64,000 bases of DNA. Source: Streptomyces sp. HUAS MG91. Lineage in GTDB: Bacteria > Actinomycetota > Actinomycetes > Streptomycetales > Streptomycetaceae. The stretch lies in contig NZ_CP159534.1 of assembly GCF_040529335.1 (NCBI RefSeq), positions 3,658,001 through 3,722,000 of the forward strand, written 5' to 3'. Position numbers and translations under genes: made by a program. Shown one piece after another: positions 16,892 through 23,928 of this stretch. The notes beneath the pieces are model-generated. The model worked only from the letters and a program-made list of their open reading frames with translations, was not told where the DNA came from and made no database searches. Position 1 is the stretch's first letter; each line of letters starts with the position of its first letter.

Positions 16892-17767
16892 TCAGCGGTC
16901 CCGCACCGATTCGTCGGCAGCCCCGCCAGCCCCCACCAGACCCTTCGGCACATGACCGAGCCGCCCCTCGAACCGCCGCATCTCGCGCTGCCCGACCGTC
17001 CCGATCAGCGCGGGCAGGTACCCCCGGATCCCCTGCATGCCGCGCAGCCACCACTGCGCGTACACGTGCGAGGACCGCCGCTCGACACCGTCCACGATCC
17101 GGTCGACCGCCGGGCCCAGCGGATACGTCTTGTTCGACGGCCACGGCAGCCGCTGGCGCAGCTCGCGCATCACGTCGTCCTGGTCCGCGCCGCGCACCAT
17201 GTCCGTGTCGGTCCACGACAGATAGCCGACGCCGACCCGTACGCCCTTGTAGCCGACCTCCGCGCGCAGGCTGTGCGCGTACGCCTCCACGCCCGACTTC
17301 GACGCGCAGTACGCGGTCATCATCGGCGCCGGAGTGATCGCCGCGAGCGAGGCAATCTGGAGCAGGTAACCGCGCGACTCCATCAGGACGGGCAGGAAGG
17401 CGCGGGCGGTGACCGCGGACCCGATGAGGTTGACCTCGATGACGCGCCGCCAGGAGACCGGGTCGGAGTCCACGAACGGACCGCCGGTCGCCACCCCCGC
17501 GTTCGCCACGACGATGTCGACCTTCCCGAACCGCTCCTTCACCTCCTGGGCGACCCGCGCCATCGCCTCGTGATCGGTGACATCGGCATGCCACCAGTCG
17601 GCGTCGGAGTGCAGCCGCCCCGCGACCTGCTTCAGCTCGTCCGGCTCCAGACCGACCAGCGCGATCTTGGCGCCCCGCGCCGACAGCTTGCGGGCGAGCA
17701 GCTCGCCGACCCCGCGCGCCGCGCCCGTGACGACCGCGACCTGACCTTCGAGACTGACCTTGCTCAT
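16892..17767 (-). CDS. Short-chain dehydrogenase, third gene of the monooxygenase operon
   Basis: A 291-aa SDR with cofactor motif TGAARGVG (14-21), the NAG motif near residue 89, catalytic Ser140, Tyr153 (YCASK) and Lys157, and a longer C-terminal extension than simple SDRs. Its ATG overlaps the stop of the hydrolase gene as ATGA, so it is translationally coupled. With the upstream flavin monooxygenase and alpha/beta hydrolase it forms a three-gene set like the mycobacterial mymA-lipR-Rv3085 cluster. It likely oxidises or reduces an alcohol/ketone intermediate or a lipid; the substrate is unknown. Confidence 0.9.
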   Translation of the reverse strand: MSKVSLEGQVAVVTGAARGVGELLARKLSARGAKIALVGLEPDELKQVAGRLHSDADWWHADVTDHEAMARVAQEVKERFGKVDIVVANAGVATGGPFVDSDPVSWRRVIEVNLIGSAVTARAFLPVLMESRGYLLQIASLAAITPAPMMTAYCASKSGVEAYAHSLRAEVGYKGVRVGVGYLSWTDTDMVRGADQDDVMRELRQRLPWPSNKTYPLGPAVDRIVDGVERRSSHVYAQWWLRGMQGIRGYLPALIGTVGQREMRRFEGRLGHVPKGLVGAGGAADESVRDR

Positions 17768-18714
17768 GCGGCGTCCACCCCTTCCTGATCCTGCTCCACC
17801 TGTGTCGGTATGTACGTGCGGGACAGCTCCCGGATCCTCCCGGTGACCGCCTCCGGTGCCTCGATCGGCGTCATGTGGCCGAGCCCCGGCAGCTCGGTCA
17901 GGCCCACGCAGTTCGGCAGCGCCTCCGCGATCCGCCGGGCGTGCACGACGGGGGTGAGCCGGTCCGCGGTCCCGGCGAGCACGGCCACCGGCATCGTCAG
18001 CGCCCGCACCCCCTCGTCGACCTGAAGCTCTTCGAGCACCTGCGACCACCCGTACCGCACGTCGCGCGGGCACGCGTGCACGATCCGCGCGCACGCCTCG
18101 ACCTTGTCCGGCGCCGAACCGGGCCCCATGGTCCCGTACCGCAGCACCTTCTTGCCGACCGGCGTGACCGGCCCGAGCGGCGCCTTCGACCCCAGGATCG
18201 CCCGGGTCAGCCGGGTCCGCAGCGCGCCAGGACCGAGCAGCGGCACCACGGTCGACTCCGCCACCAGACGCGAGCTGCCGGTGCTGCACAGCAGCAGCGC
18301 CGCCGCGTGCTCGGCGAGCTTCGCCCGGCCCGCGGCGGCCATCAGCGTCATCGCGCCCATGGAGTGCCCGACGAGCACGGCCCGCTGCCCCGGCGCGAGC
18401 GTCGCGGCAAGCACCGCCTCCAGGTCGTCGGCCAGCATGCCGGTGGTGTACGGGAGTTGAGGGGAAGCCGGACTGCGGCCGTGCCCGCGCTGGTCGTACA
18501 CGATGACCCGGTGGTCGGTGGCGAGCGCCCGCGTCTGCGCCGCCCAGAAGGCGGTCGAGCAGGTCCAGCCGTGCGCGAGCACGACGGCGGGCGCGTCGGC
18601 GGGCCCGTGCACCTCGACGTGGAGCCGGGCGCCGTCCGCCGAGGTGACGGTCAACTCGTCGACGGCCACGGGCGGGGCGTACGGTCCGGTCCGCACGTGC
18701 GTCAGGCGGCTCAT
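17764..18714 (-). CDS. Alpha/beta hydrolase, second gene of the monooxygenase operon
   Basis: A 316-aa alpha/beta-fold hydrolase. The oxyanion segment HGW (48-50), nucleophile elbow GHSMG with Ser118, Asp251 in GTADRLTP and His280 in GLGHMTP give a complete catalytic triad. No signal peptide is seen, so it should be intracellular. Start and stop both overlap neighbours by 4 nt (ATGA), placing it tightly between the monooxygenase and the SDR. A plausible role is hydrolysis of the ester or lactone made by the Baeyer-Villiger-type monooxygenase, which is inference from context. Confidence 0.9.
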   Translation of the reverse strand: MSRLTHVRTGPYAPPVAVDELTVTSADGARLHVEVHGPADAPAVVLAHGWTCSTAFWAAQTRALATDHRVIVYDQRGHGRSPASPQLPYTTGMLADDLEAVLAATLAPGQRAVLVGHSMGAMTLMAAAGRAKLAEHAAALLLCSTGSSRLVAESTVVPLLGPGALRTRLTRAILGSKAPLGPVTPVGKKVLRYGTMGPGSAPDKVEACARIVHACPRDVRYGWSQVLEELQVDEGVRALTMPVAVLAGTADRLTPVVHARRIAEALPNCVGLTELPGLGHMTPIEAPEAVTGRIRELSRTYIPTQVEQDQEGVDAA

Positions 18715-20240
18715 GCGGCGCTCACCTCGGCCTTCTTCTTCGTACGGGACTTCTTCGACGCCGCTTCGACGGGCGGCCGCACCACCTCGTACTCGCCCAC
18801 GTCCACCCGGCGCGTGGCCTGCCGGAACTCGGTCGTGGTGCCCGGCCACACCGTCGTGTTGCGGCCGTTCTCGTCCAGGTACCAGCTGTCGCAGCCGCCG
18901 GTGTTCCACACGGTGCGCTTCATCCGGTCCTGTACGCGGTTGTTCCAGCCGGCGACGGCGGTCTCGCGCGGGGTGAGCGCGACGCGGCCGCCGAGCACGG
19001 TCAACTGCCGCATGTAGTCGGCCAGATAGTTCAGCTGGGCCTCGATCATCAGGATCATCGAGGAGTTCCCGAGCCCGGTGTTCGGGCCGATGATCGTCAT
19101 GAAGTTCGGGAACCCGGCGGCCGTGGCCCCGCGCAGCGCCGCCATCCCGCCCTTCCAGCTCTCGGCGAGGCTGACCCCGTCCGCGCCGACGACCCGCTCC
19201 GCGATCGGCATGTCCGTGACGTGGAACCCGGTGCCGAACACGATCGCGTCGACCTCGGCCTCGGTGCCGTCGGCGGCGACCAGGGTGTTCCCGCGGATCT
19301 CGCTCAGACCCGACGCGACGACATCGACGTTCGGCCGGGCCAGCGCCGGATAGTAGGCGTTGGAGAGCAGGATGCGCTTGCAGCCGATCCGGTAGTCGGG
19401 GGTCAGCTTGGCGCGCAGCGCCGGGTCCTTGATCGCCCGGTGCATGTTCCGTTTGGCGAGCTGCTCGACCATGCCCAGCTCGTTGGGCCGCTTGGTGAAC
19501 GCCTGGACCTGCAACTCCCTGATGCCCCAGAGCAGTCCGCGCCGCGCCTGCGTGGTGAACGGCAGCTGACGGTGCAGCCAGCGCTCGGCCCTGGTGATGT
19601 TCCGGTCGGCGCGCGGCATGACCCACGGCGGCGTCCGCTGGAAGAGGGTGAGCCTCCCGACCTCCTTCTGGACGGCGGGCACGATCTGGATCGCGGACGC
19701 GCCTGTCCCGATCATCGCGACGCGCTTGCCGCGCAGGTCGTAGTCGTGGTCCCAGCGCGCGGAGTGGAAGACCTTGCCGGGGAAGGTGTCGAATCCCTTG
19801 ATGTCCGGGATCTTCGGGTCGGACAGCGGCCCGGTCGCGGAGACGACGACATCGGCGGTGAGCGTCCCGCTCGCGGTGTCGAGCTCCCACCACAGCTTCT
19901 CGCTGTCCCAGCGTGCCTGCTTCACCTCGGAGTCGAAGCGGATGTGCGGGCGCAGCCGGAAGGTGTCGGCGACCCCTTCCAGGTACTCCTGGATGCGCTC
20001 CTGCCCGGAGAACGTCCGCGGCCAGTCCGGGTTCGGGGCGAACGAGAACGAGTACAGGTGCGACGGCACGTCACAGGCGCAGCCCGGGTAACTGTTGTCC
20101 CGCCAGGTGCCGCCCACCGTGCCGGCCCGCTCCAGGACCACGAAGTCGGTGATGCCCTCGCGGCGCAGTCTGACCGCCGCGCCGAGCCCGCCGAACCCGG
20201 ATCCGATCACCGCCACCCGTACGTGTTCATGCTCGGTCAT
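18711..20240 (-). CDS. FAD-dependent (Baeyer-Villiger-type) monooxygenase
   Basis: A 509-aa class B flavin monooxygenase. The FAD Rossmann motif is GSGFGG (13-18) and the NADPH motif GTGASA (178-183). Between them lies FPGKVFHSARW (153-163), which fits the Baeyer-Villiger fingerprint FxGxxxHxxxW with Ser instead of Thr after the His. The last about 20 residues are Lys/Arg-rich. It is first in a coupled operon with a hydrolase and an SDR, and is transcribed divergently from a MerR regulator. Its substrate is unknown; ketone, cyclic ketone or lipid oxidation are possibilities. Confidence 0.93.
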   Translation of the reverse strand: MTEHEHVRVAVIGSGFGGLGAAVRLRREGITDFVVLERAGTVGGTWRDNSYPGCACDVPSHLYSFSFAPNPDWPRTFSGQERIQEYLEGVADTFRLRPHIRFDSEVKQARWDSEKLWWELDTASGTLTADVVVSATGPLSDPKIPDIKGFDTFPGKVFHSARWDHDYDLRGKRVAMIGTGASAIQIVPAVQKEVGRLTLFQRTPPWVMPRADRNITRAERWLHRQLPFTTQARRGLLWGIRELQVQAFTKRPNELGMVEQLAKRNMHRAIKDPALRAKLTPDYRIGCKRILLSNAYYPALARPNVDVVASGLSEIRGNTLVAADGTEAEVDAIVFGTGFHVTDMPIAERVVGADGVSLAESWKGGMAALRGATAAGFPNFMTIIGPNTGLGNSSMILMIEAQLNYLADYMRQLTVLGGRVALTPRETAVAGWNNRVQDRMKRTVWNTGGCDSWYLDENGRNTTVWPGTTTEFRQATRRVDVGEYEVVRPPVEAASKKSRTKKKAEVSAA

Positions 20241-20267
20241 CCCGGCGCCTCCCTGGCCGTGCGACTC

Positions 20268-20285
20268 TGCCAGTGAACACTGGCA
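20268..20285. promoter_or_regulatory. 18-bp palindrome near the monooxygenase start
   Basis: TGCCAGTG-AA-CACTGGCA is a perfect 8-2-8 inverted repeat 28 bp upstream of the monooxygenase ATG in the divergent promoter region. It is a candidate operator for the adjacent MerR-type regulator or another factor. Confidence 0.6.
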
Positions 20286-20307
20286 CAGTCAGGAGCGTAG
20301 AGCAGGG

Positions 20308-20325
20308 CCCTACCGAGCGGTAGGG
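20308..20325. promoter_or_regulatory. Second 18-bp palindrome in the MerR/monooxygenase intergenic region
   Basis: CCCTACCG-AG-CGGTAGGG is another perfect 8-2-8 inverted repeat, 40 bp from the first and different in sequence. It is followed by a further GGTAGGG half. The geometry (dyad of about 18 bp) suits MerR operators, which normally lie inside the spacer of the regulated promoter. Confidence 0.6.
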
Positions 20326-20370
20326 GTAGGGACGAGGAAAGTTACCGGCGGTACAACATAGGCTCGTGCC

Positions 20371-21048
20371 GTGCCCACAGAAGCGACGGAACCCAGCGAG
20401 CAGCGCGAGTACCGCATGGAGGAACTGGCCAGGGCGGCCGGCATCACGGTGCGCACCGTGCGCTTCTACCGCGAGCGCGGCCTCATCAAGCCCCCGCGCC
20501 GCGAGGGCCGGATCGCCTGGTACGACGACACGCACCTGGCCCGCCTGCACACGATCGCCCAGCTCCTGGAGCGCGGCCACACCCTCAACGGCATCGCCGA
20601 ACTCTCCGAGGCCTTCGACCGCGGCCGCGACGTCGCCGAACTCCTCGGCATCGGCTCACCCACCGAGGAGATCCCGGTCCGCCTGACCGCCACCGAACTC
20701 GCCGACCACTTCGCCGGGGACGTCACCCCGGAGAACCTCCAGGCGGCCCTGGACCTCGGCTACCTCGGCACCGACGGCGAGGAGATCGTCCACATCAGCC
20801 GCCGCCTGCTCGACGTCTCGGCGGCCCTGGTCCGCGAGGGCATCCCGCTCGCCGAGGTCCTGGCGGCGGCCCGCACGGTCCGCGACCACGCGGACGCCCT
20901 GGCGACCCTCTTCCACGAGCTGATCCTCGCCCACGGCGACGAAAAGGACGTCCAACGCCTGCGCCCACTCGCCAAGTCGGTGGTGGAGGCAGAACTCTCG
21001 ATGGCCCTGGACCGCCGCCTCAGCCCGCCGGCACGCGACATCACCTGA
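20371..21048 (+). CDS. MerR-family transcriptional regulator
   Basis: A 225-aa regulator with an N-terminal MerR winged helix (about residues 14-85, including ITVRTVRFYRERGLI and GRIAWYDDTHLARL) and a helical C-terminal part without the cysteines typical of metal-sensing MerR proteins, so it likely senses an organic ligand. Start GTG 20371: TAGGCT (20359-20364) ends 6 nt upstream, consistent with a leaderless transcript. It is divergent from the monooxygenase operon and probably controls it through the two palindromes between the genes. Confidence 0.88.
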   Translation: MPTEATEPSEQREYRMEELARAAGITVRTVRFYRERGLIKPPRREGRIAWYDDTHLARLHTIAQLLERGHTLNGIAELSEAFDRGRDVAELLGIGSPTEEIPVRLTATELADHFAGDVTPENLQAALDLGYLGTDGEEIVHISRRLLDVSAALVREGIPLAEVLAAARTVRDHADALATLFHELILAHGDEKDVQRLRPLAKSVVEAELSMALDRRLSPPARDIT

Positions 21049-21173
21049 TCGAGGTAATGCCGCTCAAACATGCCCGAATTCGGTTTCACCTGCCGAGAGT
21101 TGGACCAGAGACAAGACCCCGGCGACTGTCCTACCAGCCCCGGGGCGTGGCCGACACTTCTGGGAGTGCCAGC

Positions 21174-22478
21174 ATGCCCAAGCGTAGTCATACCGAGCCC
21201 GGGCGCGCGCTCGGCGTCGTACGGCTCAGCAACGTCACCAAGGTGACAACCTCACCCGGCAGGCAGCGTGCGACAGTCCAGTACCTCGCCGAACAGGCGG
21301 GGTTCACGCTGATCGGCGAGGCCGTCGACCTCGGCGTCTCCGCACGCGCGACGTCCCCCTTCGACCGCCCCGCTCTGGGACCGTGGCTCCGCCGCCCCGG
21401 CAGCTACGAAGCCGTCGTCTGGTCGCACGTGGACCGCGCCGTGCGGTCGGTCGGGCACATGTCCGATCTGATCGCCTGGGGGTGTGCGCAAGCCGTCACC
21501 CTCGTCTTCGGAGTTCCCGGGGAGAGCGGACCACTGATCGTCAGTCCCGAGGCCGGAGGCGCCACCGTTCGACTCGCCATGGACCTGGCCTACGCCGCCG
21601 AGCAGGAATCCCGAGCGATCTCCTCTCGGCTCACCGACGCCCACGAGGCACTGCGCGCGGCGGGTCGCTACGGCGGCGGCCTCGTCCCGTTCGGGTACCG
21701 AAAGGCACCGCATCCCTCCGGTACCGGATGGTGCCTCACCCCGGACGACGAGTCCGCCTCGCTGGTGCACGCCATCGTGAATCGTGTGCTGTCCGGTCAT
21801 TCCCTGACGGCCGTCGCCCGCTGGCTCAACGAAGAGGACGCCCTCGTGCCCCGTGACCGCCACGCACTGCTCCAAGGACGCGGCACCGGCGGAACCCGGC
21901 ACGGGCTCACTTTCGACCGCTTCCGATGGACATCGGGGACGCTGTCGAAAGTGCTGCGGTCCCCCTCGCTGATGGGTCACCGCGTCCACCAGGGACGGAC
22001 AGTCCTCGACGGGGACGGCCGCCCCGTTCTGATCGGTGCGCCTGTGCTGGACGAAGGCACGTTCCGCACCCTTCAGGACCTCTTGACGATCCGGTCCAAC
22101 GGAACGCGGCGGACGCGTCGCCCGACCTCCGCGCTTCTCACCCGCGTCGCACATTGCGCCGGGTGCGGCGGCCGTATGTACTACCGGGCCCGCAAGCCGT
22201 ACCCCTACGGCGACTACGTCTGCGCGGCTCCGGCGAAGGGACTGCGGTGTCCGGCGGCGGCCGCCATGAGGTCGGACTGGCTGGAGGGCTACACAGTGGA
22301 GAGCTACCGCGCCGCAACAGGCACTCGCGGCCCCGTCAGCCGCGCGGACCTGTTGGCCGCCGGAGCGCGTGTCACCGTTTCCAAGGGCCGCTGCGGCGGA
22401 GACACGACCCGGCCGACAGGACCGGACACCTCGCGTCTGGCGTTCACGATGGACGAGGCTCCGTCTTCGGCGGTCTGA
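21174..22478 (+). CDS. Large serine recombinase-like protein lacking the coiled-coil region
   Basis: A 434-aa protein of the large serine integrase family. The resolvase domain shows the catalytic Ser19 in GVVRLS and the Arg pair in VDRAVRS. The recombinase domain follows (about 150-290), then a zinc-ribbon part beginning CAGC and containing two more cysteines. The coiled coil that normally follows the zinc ribbon seems missing: after the fourth cysteine only about 30 residues separate it from the terminal LLAAGARVTVSKGR segment. ATG 21174 has GGGAG 7 nt upstream. No phage genes, attachment repeats or tRNA adjoin it. It could be a degenerate integrase or a domesticated recombinase. Confidence 0.85.
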   Translation: MPKRSHTEPGRALGVVRLSNVTKVTTSPGRQRATVQYLAEQAGFTLIGEAVDLGVSARATSPFDRPALGPWLRRPGSYEAVVWSHVDRAVRSVGHMSDLIAWGCAQAVTLVFGVPGESGPLIVSPEAGGATVRLAMDLAYAAEQESRAISSRLTDAHEALRAAGRYGGGLVPFGYRKAPHPSGTGWCLTPDDESASLVHAIVNRVLSGHSLTAVARWLNEEDALVPRDRHALLQGRGTGGTRHGLTFDRFRWTSGTLSKVLRSPSLMGHRVHQGRTVLDGDGRPVLIGAPVLDEGTFRTLQDLLTIRSNGTRRTRRPTSALLTRVAHCAGCGGRMYYRARKPYPYGDYVCAAPAKGLRCPAAAAMRSDWLEGYTVESYRAATGTRGPVSRADLLAAGARVTVSKGRCGGDTTRPTGPDTSRLAFTMDEAPSSAV

Positions 22479-22530
22479 CGGAAATGGTCGGGCGGGGCGA
22501 GCATTCGGGGCGCTCCGCCCGCCGGTACAC

Positions 22531-23334
22531 CTAGCGGTCGAACACAACCGTCACCGGGGCGTGGTCCGACCAGCGCTCGGCGTGCGTGGCCGCCCGCTCC
22601 ACAAATGCCTTGCGCGCCTTGGCAGCCAGGCCGGAGGTCGACACCACGAGATCAATTCTCCATCCCGCGTCGTTGTCGAAGGCCCGCCCCCGGTACGACC
22701 ACCACGAGTACGGCCCCTCCACATCCGGGTGCAGGGCGCGGACCACGTCGACGTAGCCGCCGTCGGTCGCGTCGAGGACACGGCCCAGCCACTCGCGCTC
22801 CTCGGGCAGGAAGCCGGAGTTCTTCTTGTTGGCCTTCCAGGTCTTGAGGTCGGCCTCCTGGTGGGCGATGTTCCAGTCGCCGCAGACGACGACCTCGCGG
22901 CCGTCGGCGGCGGCGCGCTCGCGCAGGCCCTTCAGGTAGGCGTGGAACTCGCCCATGAAGCGGATCTTCTCGTCCTGCCGCTCGGTGCCGACCTCGCCGG
23001 AGGGCAGGTAGAGGGAGGCGACGGTGACGCCGGGCAGATCCACTTCCACGTACCGCCCGCTGCCGTCGAACTCGGCCGACCCGAACCCGATCCGCACCCG
23101 CTCCGGCTCGCGCCGCGTGTAGAGGGAGACGCCGGCCCGGCCCTTGGCGGCGGCCGGGGCGTGCACGACGTGCCAGCCCTCGGGCTCGCGGACCTCGTCG
23201 GGCAGCTGGTGCGGTTCGGCGCGCACTTCCTGGAGGCACAGGACATCGGCGGAGGTCTCGGCGAGCCACTCCACGAAGCCCTTCTTGGCGGCGGCCCGCA
23301 GCCCGTTCACGTTCACACTGGTCACAGTCAGCAC
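22531..23334 (-). CDS. xthA: Exodeoxyribonuclease III
   Basis: A 267-aa AP endonuclease/3'-5' exonuclease of the ExoIII family for base excision repair. Motifs are NVNGLRAA, the metal ligand Glu in LQEVRAE, YLPSG, GDWNIAH, WRIDLVV and the catalytic SDHAPV near the C-terminus. Start GTG 23334: TACCGT (23346-23341 on the minus strand) lies 6 nt upstream, so the mRNA is probably leaderless. It is divergent from a GNAT acetyltransferase gene with 69 bp between them. Confidence 0.93.
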   Translation of the reverse strand: MLTVTSVNVNGLRAAAKKGFVEWLAETSADVLCLQEVRAEPHQLPDEVREPEGWHVVHAPAAAKGRAGVSLYTRREPERVRIGFGSAEFDGSGRYVEVDLPGVTVASLYLPSGEVGTERQDEKIRFMGEFHAYLKGLRERAAADGREVVVCGDWNIAHQEADLKTWKANKKNSGFLPEEREWLGRVLDATDGGYVDVVRALHPDVEGPYSWWSYRGRAFDNDAGWRIDLVVSTSGLAAKARKAFVERAATHAERWSDHAPVTVVFDR

Positions 23335-23403
23335 CCGGCCACGGTACCGGCACACTGGACGGATCAGCCGCAACCGCATCAGCATAGAGTTACGATGGAA
23401 CGT

Positions 23404-23925
23404 ATGAGTATCCAGTCCGCGCCGTCCGTCCCCACCGCCGGGATCACCCTGCGCACGGTCTCCTTCGGCCACCCCGACGCGGTCGCCCTCAACGACCGCG
23501 TACAGCTCGAATACGCGGAGCGCTACGGCGACGAGGGCGATGTCACACCCCTCGACCCGACGATGTTCGACGCCCCGCGCGGGCACTACCTGATCGCCTA
23601 CGACGCGGCGGGCGTCCCGCTGGCCACCGGCGGCTGGCGCACGCAGGACGAGAACGACGAGGGGTACGCGGACGGGGACGCGGAGCTGAAGCGGATGTAC
23701 GTCACGCCGGAGGCCCGGGGTCTCGGGCTGGCCCGCCGCATCTTGGCCGCCCTGGAGGAGGACGCCCGCGCGGCGGGCCGTACCCGCATGGTGCTCGAGA
23801 CCGGGACCAAGCAGCCCGAGGCCATAGCCCTGTACCTGTCGAGCGGGTACGAGCCGTGCGCCAAGTTCGGGCACTACCGGTTCGAGGAGCTCAGCCGCTG
23901 CTACGCCAAGCCCCTCGGAGGCTGA
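23404..23925 (+). CDS. GNAT-family N-acetyltransferase
   Basis: A 173-aa acetyltransferase with one GNAT fold. The acetyl-CoA loop is RGLGLA in the segment VTPEARGLGLARRIL, followed by a typical beta-bulge (MVLETG) and the AIALYLSSGY helix. ATG 23404 is chosen with GGAA upstream; an in-frame ATG at 23395 is possible. The substrate is unknown. It converges on the S9 peptidase gene with only 3 nt between the stops. Confidence 0.85.
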   Translation: MSIQSAPSVPTAGITLRTVSFGHPDAVALNDRVQLEYAERYGDEGDVTPLDPTMFDAPRGHYLIAYDAAGVPLATGGWRTQDENDEGYADGDAELKRMYVTPEARGLGLARRILAALEEDARAAGRTRMVLETGTKQPEAIALYLSSGYEPCAKFGHYRFEELSRCYAKPLGG

Positions 23926-23928
23926 GCG

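Noticed and set aside
21049..22530. Integrated prophage or attachment sites around the serine recombinase
   Set aside because: Neighbouring genes are ordinary chromosomal genes directly on both sides. No phage genes and no direct repeats flanking the recombinase were found by eye.
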